Below, in pieces: positions 32,124-41,649 of a stretch of 64,000 nucleotides of DNA. This DNA is from Oscillospiraceae bacterium. GTDB taxonomy: Bacteria > Bacillota > Clostridia > Oscillospirales > CAG-272. Made by a program: the position numbers and the translations under genes. The stretch covers positions 5,134-69,133 of the forward strand of contig SVRT01000013.1 in NCBI GenBank assembly GCA_015064685.1, written 5' to 3'. Each line of letters starts with the position of its first letter. The first letter of the stretch is position 1. The notes beneath the pieces are model-generated. The model saw only the letters and a program-made list of their open reading frames with translations, was not told the DNA's origin and ran no database searches.

Positions 32124-34281
32124 AATTGCCTCCTCTTTCTTTCATTCGTTTGATTCGCTCGGTAATTATCTTGGGTATCTCCACCTTGGGTGCATTGGGA
32201 TGAAGCAGCCATGTTGCAGCGTAGTGCGTAGGCGAAACCTCAAACATAGGCGGCTGCATCTCGTAGTCTATCTCCATAGCATACTTGTTTCTTTCAGCAA
32301 ACGCATCTCCAACGGGAGGATAGATCATGTTGGGAGGAGTACCGGGAATAGCATCAAGCTTTTCATTTGTATCAAGGTCAGGCATAGAGGAAAGCAGAGC
32401 CCAGGTATAGGGGTGCTTAGGCTCATAGAATACCTCGTTTGCGGTACCGTACTCTACGATATTACCCGCATACATAACCGCGATTCTGTCAGCCATGTTA
32501 GCGACAACTCCAAGGTCATGAGTGATAAAGATGATCGAGAGGTTACGCTCCTTCTTAAGTCTGTTGATCAATTCAAGGATCTGAGCCTGAATTGTAACGT
32601 CAAGAGCAGTAGTAGGCTCGTCACATATCAGAATGTCGGGGTTAGCAGAAAGCGCGATCGCAATAACGATTCTCTGGCGCATACCGCCGGAGAACTCGAA
32701 GGGATACTGCTTGAAACGCATTCTCGCCTCGGGGATACCAACCTCTTCCATAAGCTTGATTGCTCTTTCCTTAGCAATGCCGGGAGTGAGCTTGCTTACG
32801 ACCTGAGAAGCCTTCTCCTTGAGGTAATCAATGATCTCAAGGCAACGCTTGTCAATGTCAAAGTTATATGCATTTTCGAGGTCAGACGCATACTTATTCA
32901 TTACACGGGTAATAACCGAAACAATGATATTGATCTGATCCTCAGGATCAACAACAGACTTAGGAATGATCTGCCATGAAACTCTCTTACCGGTAACACC
33001 CTTTTTGAGCAATGCTTCTCTCTTAGCGGTCTGACGCGCGAAGCGAGCTTCCTCCTTAGGATTGTTCTGGAGGTAGAAGAAATACTTCTCAACCTCTCTG
33101 GTCAAAGCACCGCCAAAGGTATAAGCGATGTTGTCCTTGATAACTTCAAGAGTGTCGATTGCGGCACGAACACTCTTATCGAGCTTCTTACAAAGTGCAA
33201 GTGCTTCATTCTGAGTGAAATTACCCGCTTTGAAGTAATCAATTGCTTTCTGAAGATCCCTGACTGCCAACTCCTTGTTTTTCAAGGAGATCTCTCTTGA
33301 ATGCTTTACCGCATACTTTTCGTAATTGATAAAGGATGTCATAAAGTCATCCGTAAGGAATCTGTATGCGACCTCGTTTGCCTCTTCTGCGGACATGTGG
33401 CTCAGATCAACGTCGGGACGTCTGTACTCATGGTAACCGATTCTGAAGAAATCGTATCTTGTTCGGGAGATCAACTCATTCAAAACTCTTCTTACGTCCT
33501 CAAGGGTCTCGGGAAGATTGTCCTGAGACTTCTTCTGAGCAGACAAAGCAACAGCCATTCTCTTAATCTCGTTCTCATATCCCGAGATAAAGTATTTGTT
33601 CTGCACTTGCTTCATCTTGCCCATAACAAGATTAATAGTTGCGCGTCCGTCAACCTTTTGCTTCTTTTCGTAGAGGAAAACGTAATCGTTGATCTCGTTG
33701 ACGATCTCCTCTGCTGCAACACGCGCCTCGTTATAGCTGTTTTCGAGCTGATTTGCGCGGATATTGAACTCATCAAAGGTCTTTATATACTTTGCAACCT
33801 GAGATTTGTCCAAGCCGCAAGACGGATCTGCGGCAATAGCGCTCTCCATCATATCAGAGAGTCTGCCAAGAGTTTCATTAAATGCTCTGCGTCCTTCTTT
33901 ACGGTTAGCCTTGTTCTTGAGGAGCATAGCCTCAGTGATCTGCTTACCGATACGCATGATGGGGTTAAGCGATGACAGAGGATCCTGGAAGATCATAGCG
34001 ATCTTATCTCCGCGGAGCTTGTGCATCTCTTCCTCGGGAATACGCAGAAGGTCCTGTCCGTCATAGAGGATCTCGCCGCCCTCATGTATAGAGTTTACGG
34101 CAGAGATACCCATAATTGCCTTCGAGGTAACCGACTTACCCGAACCGGACTCTCCAACGATAGCAAGGGTCTCACCCTTGTAAAGATCGAAGGAAATGTT
34201 ACGTACCGCCTGTACCTTTCCGGCATCCGTACGGAAGCTGACCTTCAAATTATTAACTGATAATTTAATTTCATTACTCAT
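32113..34281 (-). CDS. oppD: oligopeptide ABC transporter ATPase, OppD-like with about 375-residue insertion
   Basis: 722 residues against about 330-350 usual. Walker A GESGSGKSVTSKA (about 43-55), Q-loop FQDPLSSLNPI (about 98-108), signature FEFSGGMRQRIVIAIAL (about 528), Walker B ILICDEPTTALDVT, H-loop ITHDLGVVANMADR, and a C-terminal HPYTWALLSSMPDL tail. Residues about 125-500, between the Q-loop and signature in the helical subdomain, are inserted: helical, charged, with YDFFRIGYHEYRRPDVD and many Lys/Glu heptad-like stretches. ATG 34281 (GGAGGATTGAGT upstream) lies just after the oppC stop. The helical subdomain contacts the permease, so the insert probably sits on the cytoplasmic face. 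Confidence 0.93.
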   Translation of the reverse strand: MSNEIKLSVNNLKVSFRTDAGKVQAVRNISFDLYKGETLAIVGESGSGKSVTSKAIMGISAVNSIHEGGEILYDGQDLLRIPEEEMHKLRGDKIAMIFQDPLSSLNPIMRIGKQITEAMLLKNKANRKEGRRAFNETLGRLSDMMESAIAADPSCGLDKSQVAKYIKTFDEFNIRANQLENSYNEARVAAEEIVNEINDYVFLYEKKQKVDGRATINLVMGKMKQVQNKYFISGYENEIKRMAVALSAQKKSQDNLPETLEDVRRVLNELISRTRYDFFRIGYHEYRRPDVDLSHMSAEEANEVAYRFLTDDFMTSFINYEKYAVKHSREISLKNKELAVRDLQKAIDYFKAGNFTQNEALALCKKLDKSVRAAIDTLEVIKDNIAYTFGGALTREVEKYFFYLQNNPKEEARFARQTAKREALLKKGVTGKRVSWQIIPKSVVDPEDQINIIVSVITRVMNKYASDLENAYNFDIDKRCLEIIDYLKEKASQVVSKLTPGIAKERAIKLMEEVGIPEARMRFKQYPFEFSGGMRQRIVIAIALSANPDILICDEPTTALDVTIQAQILELINRLKKERNLSIIFITHDLGVVANMADRIAVMYAGNIVEYGTANEVFYEPKHPYTWALLSSMPDLDTNEKLDAIPGTPPNMIYPPVGDAFAERNKYAMEIDYEMQPPMFEVSPTHYAATWLLHPNAPKVEIPKIITERIKRMKERGGNYGE

Positions 34282-34283
34282 AC

Positions 34284-35963
34284 TCAATCCTCCGAACCTC
34301 TGAGCGACGGGTTGAACGCGTCTCTCAATCCGTTACCAAACAAGTTAAAGCTGAGCATCAAAAGCACCAGGAACAAGCACGGGAACAGTGCTACGTAAGC
34401 TCTGTACGTCTCACCCGTCTGGAATGCCTTCTGTCCTGCATTGATCAGCGTACCTACACTGGTCAATTTACCTGCCTCAAGGTTGATAATACCGAGGTAA
34501 GAAAGGCTGGTCTCCGAATAGATCATAGACGGAATTACCAATGCCACGCTCGTCACGATAGTACCGAGACCGTTCGGCAAAATATGCTTGAACATGATTC
34601 TGGCGTCACTCGCTCCAAGTGTTCTTGCAGCAAGAACGTATTCTTGATTCTTAAATCTGTAGAACTGCATACGTGTTCTTCCCGCAATGCCGATCCAGCC
34701 TGTAGCGAAGAATGCAATAAACAGAACCAAGGCACTTTGAATATCAACCAGATGATACAGCGCATTTTCAAGAATGAACTGTCCCATATGGTACTTTAAA
34801 AGCGTGATAATGATCATAGACGGAACCGAACCGAGAATTTCGCAGAATCTCTCCATAGCAAGGTCGAGCTTTCCGCCAAAGTAACCCGAAATAGATCCCC
34901 AGATCACACCTACAACGAAGTTTACAAATGCAACGACAGTTGCAAATACGAACGAGAATCTTGCACCGTATGCAAGGCAAGCAAAGATATCCTTACCCGT
35001 ATCGGTCGTTCCGAAGATAAACATAGGCTCGCCGATACCGTCTCCCGCCTTAGTATGGAGATAGGTGTAGTACTCATAGTATTCAACTCTGACCTCTACC
35101 GTACTGGGCTTCTGAATACCGTATACGTAGTAATAGGTCTTTTCCTCGAAAACGGGATTGCCGTTTGCGTCAACTAGCTGCTCGCCGTCCTCACCGTAAA
35201 CGGGAACCTGCTTTTTAATACCGTCCTGACCCTCAAGTCTCAGAGAGTCGTACTTTACGTTCAGACCTGCATAGCCCTCGGGGATCACCCAATAGTTGGG
35301 AATGATATTGCCGTCTTCATCAAGCTTGGGACGAATGGTCTTAGCCTTGGGGTCCTCAGCAACGTAATAGATGTTCGCATCATATTTATTCTTTTCCTGT
35401 TTCGGTCTGTCAGATGTCTTAACAACAGGATAAAGCACCTGCTTACCCGTTTCGTTCTGGTATTTCTGGATATCCTCGAATTCCTTCATAGTGATTTCCT
35501 TATACTTACCAAAACCGACAGAATAATAGGTATCTACCTTATATTTGTAGTTACCGTTGTTTTCTATTACCTCACCCTGAATAACCTCTCTGCCCGTTTC
35601 CTGAGCAATAGCAAGATCCTTAAGATAGCCGAGAGTATTGGTATCCTTTTCTCTGGTACCGTCCCAGAAGCCAAGTCCGAGCTTCTCAGCAAATGCGACC
35701 TTGGGCGTAACGTACGCGTAGGTCATATCATAGTATTCAGGCGTGTACGGGGTAAAGAACGGCGCAATGATAGCAAAAAGTATCAGAAATAAAATGACGA
35801 TACCGCCAACAACAGCACCCTTATTCTTGCAGAAACGACGGAAAGCACCCTCGAAATAGCTTACAGGCTTAGTTTCAAATTTCTTATCATGAGCCAGGTC
35901 AGTCTTCTTTGAAAACTGAAACTTCTCAGCGGGGATATCGATATATTGATTGTAGTTTGCCAT
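34284..35963 (-). CDS. oppC: oligopeptide ABC transporter permease, OppC-like with extracytoplasmic insertion
   Basis: 559 residues against about 300 usual. The cytoplasmic N-terminus and first membrane helix (GAVVGGIVILFLILFAIIAPFF, about 50-72) are followed by an inserted hydrophilic domain (about 82-313). The normal OppC body then resumes: HxGTD-like IFGTTDTGKDIFACLAYGAR, several helices, the EAA loop (YVLAARTLGASDARIMFKHILPN) and a C-terminal NLFGNGLRDAFNP. By topology the insert lies outside the membrane between TM1 and TM2. It contains the YQNETGKQVLYP and KYDANIYY words shared with the lipoprotein at 28611-29342. ATG 35963 is chosen; GTG 35969 overlaps the oppB stop. Confidence 0.93.
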   Translation of the reverse strand: MANYNQYIDIPAEKFQFSKKTDLAHDKKFETKPVSYFEGAFRRFCKNKGAVVGGIVILFLILFAIIAPFFTPYTPEYYDMTYAYVTPKVAFAEKLGLGFWDGTREKDTNTLGYLKDLAIAQETGREVIQGEVIENNGNYKYKVDTYYSVGFGKYKEITMKEFEDIQKYQNETGKQVLYPVVKTSDRPKQEKNKYDANIYYVAEDPKAKTIRPKLDEDGNIIPNYWVIPEGYAGLNVKYDSLRLEGQDGIKKQVPVYGEDGEQLVDANGNPVFEEKTYYYVYGIQKPSTVEVRVEYYEYYTYLHTKAGDGIGEPMFIFGTTDTGKDIFACLAYGARFSFVFATVVAFVNFVVGVIWGSISGYFGGKLDLAMERFCEILGSVPSMIIITLLKYHMGQFILENALYHLVDIQSALVLFIAFFATGWIGIAGRTRMQFYRFKNQEYVLAARTLGASDARIMFKHILPNGLGTIVTSVALVIPSMIYSETSLSYLGIINLEAGKLTSVGTLINAGQKAFQTGETYRAYVALFPCLFLVLLMLSFNLFGNGLRDAFNPSLRGSED

Positions 35964-35965
35964 AA

Positions 35966-36976
35966 TCACTTAGCCCCCATTCTGATTCTCGGATCTATGA
36001 TTCCGTAGCTTATGTCGATTACGATACCCGCAGCCAAGCTGATCAGGGTATAGAATCCGGACAGCAGCATAAAGGCATCATAGTCCTGGTTTTGAATAGC
36101 CAACAAATACAGGCCTCCGACACCGTTGATAAGGAACATCTTTTCAATGATCAGAGATCCCGAGAGAACCGAGATAAACTCACTCAAGATCGAAGGGAAA
36201 ATAACGACCATGGAGTTACGCATCGCATGGCGATATATAGCCTGTCTCTTTGTCAAGCCCTTGGTTCTTGCAAGCAACATAAATTCACTGGTAAGCACCT
36301 CGGAAAGCTCTGCACGTGTGTAACGCGCATATCCTGCAATTGAGCCCAAGCAGAGCGCAAAGACAGCAGGGAGCATTGACCTGAAGACCTCCCAGGTGAA
36401 ATAATCGTCACTCGTAGACATAACCAGCGGGAATATCTTCATCTTAAAGCAGAATAGATACTGGATCATGATCGCCAATACGATAGAAGGCAACGAGATC
36501 AAAAGTATAATGATGATGTTGATAAGCTGGTCCTGCCATTTATTCTTTTTAAGCGCAGCTAAAATACCCAACGCAAGACCGATCGGTACACCGATAAGTG
36601 TTGAGTAAATATTGATCAAAATTGTTGGGGGGAGCTTCGGGATGAACACCTCGGTCCACAGATCCTTAGCGGCATATCCGGGAAGGGTCGTAGCGATACC
36701 GAAGTCACCCTTGGTAAAAATTCTCATAAGATAGTTTCCGTACTGGATGAGAACAGGAACTCTGTCGTATGTGTAGGTTCCGTTTGCTCCCGGCTGGATG
36801 TTTGTGATCCAACCTCTTCCTTCGAGTATTTTATACACGACAATGGGGTCTTGACCCGGGAGGACGTTAGCGGGTATGGGCAGAAGCTTGATAAGCACGA
36901 AACACATCGTAAAAATGATGAGGAACGTGAGCAGCATCAAGCCCAGACGCTTCGTCACATATTTAAACATATACAT
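35966..36976 (-). CDS. oppB: oligopeptide ABC transporter permease, OppB-like
   Basis: 336 residues, near the usual OppB length: the only Opp subunit here without a large insertion. MFKYVTKRLGLMLLTFLIIF is the typical OppB opening; later VPIGLALGILAALKKNKW, the EAA loop (EFMLLARTKGLTKRQAIYRHAMRNSM) and the C-terminal GIIDPRIRMG. A 50-residue outer loop (VVYKILEGRGWITNIQPGAN) is modestly expanded. ATG 36976 has GAGGAG nine bases upstream. It is separated from oppA by about 375 bases that include a hairpin but no promoter I can recognise. Confidence 0.93.
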   Translation of the reverse strand: MYMFKYVTKRLGLMLLTFLIIFTMCFVLIKLLPIPANVLPGQDPIVVYKILEGRGWITNIQPGANGTYTYDRVPVLIQYGNYLMRIFTKGDFGIATTLPGYAAKDLWTEVFIPKLPPTILINIYSTLIGVPIGLALGILAALKKNKWQDQLINIIIILLISLPSIVLAIMIQYLFCFKMKIFPLVMSTSDDYFTWEVFRSMLPAVFALCLGSIAGYARYTRAELSEVLTSEFMLLARTKGLTKRQAIYRHAMRNSMVVIFPSILSEFISVLSGSLIIEKMFLINGVGGLYLLAIQNQDYDAFMLLSGFYTLISLAAGIVIDISYGIIDPRIRMGAK

Positions 36977-37284
36977 AGGTTTTTCTCCTCTGTTTTTGTT
37001 GTTTTCCAATTCATAGGTGGGCATCAAAGCCCGGTTTCAGAGAGGAATGCACACATCAAGTATGCATTCAGTACAAAAATTTTGACGTCAGATCGATCTG
37101 TTTAAAACAGTCATCTCATTTTTTTATCATCAAATGATAAATAGAAGTAATACACATAAACAATATGTATATTGGGATTTTAACTCTGGTGTCTTTATTT
37201 TGCAATAAAAATTTTGGTAAAAAATACAGTGTTATCGAAAAAAATCTTGTGGGCGATCACGTCACCCTATAAACACGCAAATCA

Positions 37285-37307
37285 GCGGTGAGCACTTGGC
37301 TCACCGC
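37285..37307 (-). other. intercistronic hairpin between oppA and oppB
   Basis: GCGGTGAGC-acttg-GCTCACCGC, a 9-bp perfect stem 44 bases after the oppA stop, without a T-run on the minus strand. It could stabilise the oppA message or partly stop transcription, giving more binding protein than permease. The rest of 36977-37350 is AT-rich and holds no gene I can support. Confidence 0.6.
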
Positions 37308-37350
37308 CGTTTGCTTTAAGCTAAGTAATCCTTATAAAGTAATTTTAAAA

Positions 37351-40008
37351 TTACTCGGACTTCTTGTACTCGCTGGAAAGGTCGTTGTTGTTATCCTTAA
37401 CAAACTGTGCCCATTCCTCATCAGTGTAGTTAACTTCGATGTATCTGAGACCACCGAAGCCCATGAATGTGTGCTCGTCCTCAGAGAAGTAAGAGAACTT
37501 AGCGCCAAGGAAGGATCCGCCACCGTCTGCGATAAGCATTACGGAACGGCTCTCCTTAATGGTTACTTCCTCAAGAGCAGAGAGGATAGTAAGTCTAGCC
37601 TCTGCAGGAGCGTAACCTGCATCCCAGTTGTAGGTCTTAGCCTGAGCCTCAGTCTCTGCGAGACCGTTAAGGCAGAAGTACCAGTTCTGGATGCTCATGG
37701 TGATTGTCTCACCCTCACCCTCGTAATCTTCGCCATCAACCTCAGGCATTGTGAGAGTCATGTCGATCTTAGAGGTATCCCAGTACATATGGTAGTTGAG
37801 GGAGTCATCGGGATTAACGAATGCGCCGATGATATCGAAGGGGTTAAATGCGTTACCGGAGAAGCCGTAGCCAAATCCGATCTGAGTCTGACCTGTTCTG
37901 AATGCCTCAGCCCACTGATCGCCTGCAGATGCATCAAATACAACGTCGATCTTGTCCTCAAGAGCTGTGCCCTTGGTGAGGTCATCAAGGAGATTCTGGA
38001 GGTATGTAGCTCTGAATCTCTGCTTATCTGTATCAGAAGAAGAACCGTAAACGAGAGTGATGTTCTTGGAGCTGTCATAGCCATACTTTTCGGGATCAGC
38101 CAAAAGGATGTCGATAGCTTCCTGCATCTTTTCCTTAGCAAGCTCAGGGTTGTAACCTGTGAGTGCCTCGTAAGCATCGTCGGTGGAGAGACCGGACAAT
38201 GCGCCGCTGGACCATGTTCCGTCACCAGCCTGAGTAAAGCCGTAAGCGCGAAGGATACCCTCCTTAGCAAGCTTGGTGTTACGGTACTGACCGCCATCAT
38301 CAAGATTGGGGGCATTTTCAATATCATAGTAGTATGCAACGTTAACAAGTCCGAAGCAAGGAACCGAGCTACCGGGCCAGATCTTTTCAACTACGTCGCT
38401 TCTGTTGATAGCGAGGTTGAATGCATGTCTGAATTCCTGGATAGCAAGAATACCGTTGTTGTTTTTGCTAGCCTTGAGAGTGTCAAGGTCGCTGAAGAGC
38501 TGCATACCGAATGTACCTGTGGAGGTAGAGGTGAAGTAAACGTACTTGGAGTCGAGGTACTCACCTACGTTCTCTGTCTGGAGAGAAGCGTCATCGTACT
38601 CACCGCTAAGGAATCCGAGCCACTTGGGGGAGAATTCCTCAACTGCACGGCAGTTGATCGCAGTGACGTTGTACTGGTTCTTGTACTCTTCCATGTTCCA
38701 ACCGTACCAGTTGGGGTTCTTCTCGAGTTTGTAGTGAGAGCCTGTCTCAAACTCTACGAGCTTGTAGGGACCCCAGCTAGCAGTTGTTGCGAGAGAAGAA
38801 TTGTAGTTAGAAGTCCAGAGAGTTGCTCCCTCTGCAGGCTCGATCTTGCAGGACTCATAGAGATCCTTCTTTACGAGCGGGAGTCCGGACATGTAGTAAG
38901 GAGCCCAAACAGAGAGTCCACCGTCCTCAGTGAGGAAGGAGTACTGCTTGTCAAGGCAGATAACGATAGCGTTCTCGCTGTCGATGGAGTAGATACCAAC
39001 GGTATCCCACTCAACCTTTTCGCCGTAGCCGGCAACGTAGAAGAGAGTCTCCTTGAAGAGCTCTTCCTTGGTAGCGTCATCCATAGCGCTCCAGTCCATA
39101 CCGAAAGGAAGCAATGCATAGCCTACAAGGTCCATAGCAACCTGCATGTTTTCCTCGGTGATAAGGGTGTAACCATACTCGTTAGCTGCATCCTGAATAG
39201 CAGTAAGAGCAGCTACAGCCTCTTCTGTGCCAACGTAGTTGATGATAAGCTCCTCAAGAGAATAGCTGGCAAGAGTCATATCGGTGGTGGTGGTGTTCAG
39301 ATAAACCTCAGCACCGTCGATTACGAAGGAGTAGTCGGGAGTATCATCTGCTCCGTAGGGGGGAACGATGGGAGCATACATAGGAGCGTTCTGGAAGAAA
39401 TACGCCTTAGAGTTCTTGATCATAAGGGTATCATAGTAGGTGTTCGCTCTGAAGTTCATGAAGGTAGGATCGAGGAGCTGCTTCATAGACCATACGAAGT
39501 CAGCAGCCTTGATAGCTGTACCGTCATCCCACTTAAGGTCGTCACGGAGAGTGATCTTCCAAGCGTAGCCACCCTCTGCCTTCTGCTCATCGGTGTAGCC
39601 CCACTTAGCGTCAACTATAGCAGTAACGTCCTCGAGCTTTGTTGCAGCATCGTAGTTGGTGGTGTACGCACCGGGAACGATACCGTCCTTGTTGATGGAA
39701 CCGTCTTCATTGTACTTCTTGTCGTTCTCGAACTTATAGTCATAAGTGAAGAACGAGGAACCAATGTAGCTCATGATCTGAGTATCATTGTTGTCCGCAT
39801 AAGTAAATTCGTTCCAGTTGCTGGGCATTACACTTGTAGTAGTGTTGTACTCAGCCTGCTTCAGCTGTACCTGCTGGTTTGTGTTTGTGTTGGGCTTCTT
39901 GTCGCCTTCGTCAGCGTTGTTCTCCTTGGGAGCACAACCGATAGCCATAATAGCAACCAACACCAAGCAAGCAACCATCACAAGTATAGATCTGAGTTTC
40001 TTGTTCAT
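37351..40008 (-). CDS. oppA: oligopeptide-binding lipoprotein, OppA-like (SBP_bac_5), enlarged
   Basis: 885 residues against about 540 for ordinary OppA. Lipoprotein signal with lipobox: SILVMVACLVLVAIMAIGC. Family words: WKITLRDDLKWDDGTAIKAADFVWSMKQLLDP (about residue 180), GPYKLVEFETGSHYKLEKNPNWYGW, FRHAFNLAINRSDVVEKIWPG and RFRATYLQNLLDDL. Extra sequence lies between the first signature and the central domain (AVDLVGY-type helices, about 290-400) and near the C-terminus. It captures peptides outside the membrane for OppBCDF. ATG 40008 has GGAGGAAAACATT upstream. It is the first gene of the operon and has a consensus promoter. Confidence 0.92.
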   Translation of the reverse strand: MNKKLRSILVMVACLVLVAIMAIGCAPKENNADEGDKKPNTNTNQQVQLKQAEYNTTTSVMPSNWNEFTYADNNDTQIMSYIGSSFFTYDYKFENDKKYNEDGSINKDGIVPGAYTTNYDAATKLEDVTAIVDAKWGYTDEQKAEGGYAWKITLRDDLKWDDGTAIKAADFVWSMKQLLDPTFMNFRANTYYDTLMIKNSKAYFFQNAPMYAPIVPPYGADDTPDYSFVIDGAEVYLNTTTTDMTLASYSLEELIINYVGTEEAVAALTAIQDAANEYGYTLITEENMQVAMDLVGYALLPFGMDWSAMDDATKEELFKETLFYVAGYGEKVEWDTVGIYSIDSENAIVICLDKQYSFLTEDGGLSVWAPYYMSGLPLVKKDLYESCKIEPAEGATLWTSNYNSSLATTASWGPYKLVEFETGSHYKLEKNPNWYGWNMEEYKNQYNVTAINCRAVEEFSPKWLGFLSGEYDDASLQTENVGEYLDSKYVYFTSTSTGTFGMQLFSDLDTLKASKNNNGILAIQEFRHAFNLAINRSDVVEKIWPGSSVPCFGLVNVAYYYDIENAPNLDDGGQYRNTKLAKEGILRAYGFTQAGDGTWSSGALSGLSTDDAYEALTGYNPELAKEKMQEAIDILLADPEKYGYDSSKNITLVYGSSSDTDKQRFRATYLQNLLDDLTKGTALEDKIDVVFDASAGDQWAEAFRTGQTQIGFGYGFSGNAFNPFDIIGAFVNPDDSLNYHMYWDTSKIDMTLTMPEVDGEDYEGEGETITMSIQNWYFCLNGLAETEAQAKTYNWDAGYAPAEARLTILSALEEVTIKESRSVMLIADGGGSFLGAKFSYFSEDEHTFMGFGGLRYIEVNYTDEEWAQFVKDNNNDLSSEYKKSE

Positions 40009-40145
40009 AATGTTTTCCTCCATTAATGAATTATGATGTTTTTGTTTCAATACCAGCGAAGCCTTCGCGTTTTTTGCTAATTTTTTATGTCGGACCTTCA
40101 TTAAAAAAAGCGCAAAGAAACACCGCATGAATATAGAATACAGTT

Positions 40146-40174
40146 ATTATATCACTCAAAAATCTGTTTGTCAA
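40146..40174 (-). promoter_or_regulatory. consensus promoter of the opp operon
   Basis: Minus strand: TTGACA (40169-40174), 17 bp, TATAAT (40146-40151), giving a leader of about 130 bases. No riboswitch or T-box motif was recognised in that leader. Confidence 0.9.
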
Positions 40175-40382
40175 CCACTTTTTGCAATTTTATTTTACAA
40201 AAATCATATTTTTGTCTCGCTATAACCATATTTATCCATTATTATCCCTCAAAAGATGCAAGAAACGATCACAAAAATTGCAAAAATAAATAAATATTCA
40301 TATATTATCTTCCTTTATCACGCGCCTCGTGCAATTTTTATCACAAATCATCCACCTCTGCAGCATCCAACACTTTTTTCTA

Positions 40383-40411
40383 TTGACAAAGATCCTGTTT
40401 GGATTTATAAT
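40383..40411 (+). promoter_or_regulatory. consensus promoter of the DUF362 gene
   Basis: TTGACA (40383-40388), 17 bp, TATAAT (40406-40411). The AT-rich region from here back to 40175 between the divergent promoters holds no gene. Confidence 0.9.
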
Positions 40412-40451
40412 TATCGTATCATACAAAATCTAAAAACGAAGGATGAAATAT

Positions 40452-41597
40452 ATGTCTTATTTCGAGGTTTCTGCCGTCCCGTGCAGCACATATAATAAAA
40501 AGGAAGTAAAAATCGCGCTCTCTTCCCTTCTCGACTCCATCGGAGGGCTTGATTTCGTGACAGACGGAATGTGCGTAGCGATCAAAGCAAATCTCGTCAC
40601 GTTTGCAAAGCCCGAGGAAGCGGTAACGACTCACCCGGCGCTCATCTGCGCCCTTATCGAGCTTTTGAAGGAGCGAGGCGCGTCGCGAGTTATCGTCGGA
40701 GACTCCCCCGGAGGACTCTACAACGCGGCTTTTTTGAATAAGGTCTACTCTGTCTGCGGACTCAAAGCCGTCGAGGAAGCGGGCGGAGAGCTTAATCACA
40801 ATTTCGAGCAGAAAGAGACACATTTTGAAAATGCCAAGGTCGCCCACACCTTCACCTACACCGCATATCTCGATGAAGCAGATGCAATAATCGACTTTTG
40901 CAAGCTCAAGACCCACGGAATGATGGGTATGAGCGCGGCGGCAAAGAACATGTTCGGTGTCATCCCCGGCACGATGAAGCCGGAATATCACTTCCGTTTT
41001 CCCGATCCTGCGGATTTTGCTCGAATGATAGTAGATATAGATGAGTATTTCTCAGAAAAAATCAAATTATGCATAGCCGATGCCATCGTCGGAATGGAGG
41101 GTAACGGTCCCACGCAAGGCACTCCAAGACAGATAGGTGCGCTTCTGGCATCTAAATGTCCACATAAGCTCGATATGGTCTGCGCAAAGATCATCGGACT
41201 TGATCCCGATACTATTCCCACGCTCGGCGCGGCGCGTGAGCGCGGACTCATTCCGACTTCGATTGACGACCTCAATATTTTCGGCGACGTCGATTCGCTC
41301 GTCATCCCCGACTATAACAACGTAGCCGTCCGACATAGCCTGCTCTTCGATAACAAATCAAAGATCTTCGGCAAGGTCGCAAGAGCCGCTCTCGAAGCAA
41401 AGCCAACAGTCAAGGCAAACGAATGTAAGGGTTGTGAAAAGTGCAAGCAGATCTGCCCTGCGCAAGCAATAATTATGAAGGACGGCAAGCCCGTCATCGA
41501 TCGCAAAAAATGCATAAAATGCTTCTGCTGTCAGGAGTTCTGCCCCTTTGGAGCTATGAAGGTCCACCGCCCACTCCTCGCAAAAATCCTCACCTAA
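40452..41597 (+). CDS. DUF362 protein with C-terminal 2[4Fe-4S] ferredoxin domain
   Basis: 381 residues. The N-terminal DUF362 domain has VAIKANLVTFAKPEEAVTTHP, VGDSPGG and DFCKLKTHGMMGMSAAAKNMFGVIPG (about 155-180). The C-terminal ferredoxin has two cluster motifs, CKGCEKCKQICP and CIKCFCCQEFCP. It is cytoplasmic, with no signal. Such fusions are common in anaerobes; the reaction is not established, and redox or metal-centre assembly roles have been proposed. ATG 40452 has AAGGA eight bases upstream; ATG 40443 lies inside that site. Monocistronic. Confidence 0.9.
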   Translation: MSYFEVSAVPCSTYNKKEVKIALSSLLDSIGGLDFVTDGMCVAIKANLVTFAKPEEAVTTHPALICALIELLKERGASRVIVGDSPGGLYNAAFLNKVYSVCGLKAVEEAGGELNHNFEQKETHFENAKVAHTFTYTAYLDEADAIIDFCKLKTHGMMGMSAAAKNMFGVIPGTMKPEYHFRFPDPADFARMIVDIDEYFSEKIKLCIADAIVGMEGNGPTQGTPRQIGALLASKCPHKLDMVCAKIIGLDPDTIPTLGAARERGLIPTSIDDLNIFGDVDSLVIPDYNNVAVRHSLLFDNKSKIFGKVARAALEAKPTVKANECKGCEKCKQICPAQAIIMKDGKPVIDRKKCIKCFCCQEFCPFGAMKVHRPLLAKILT

Positions 41598-41617
41598 CAA
41601 AATCCAATCCTCCCCAT

Positions 41618-41649
41618 AAAAAATCTCCCCTCACCGGGGAGATTTTTTT
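41618..41649 (+). terminator. terminator of the DUF362 gene
   Basis: AAATCTCCCC-tcacc-GGGGAGATTT then TTTT, merging into the boundary word at 41649. Confidence 0.88.

Noticed and set aside
37288..40026. A 912-codon open frame on the plus strand
   Set aside because: It lies antisense to oppA, whose lipobox and SBP motifs are clear; the plus frame has no ribosome binding site or domain.
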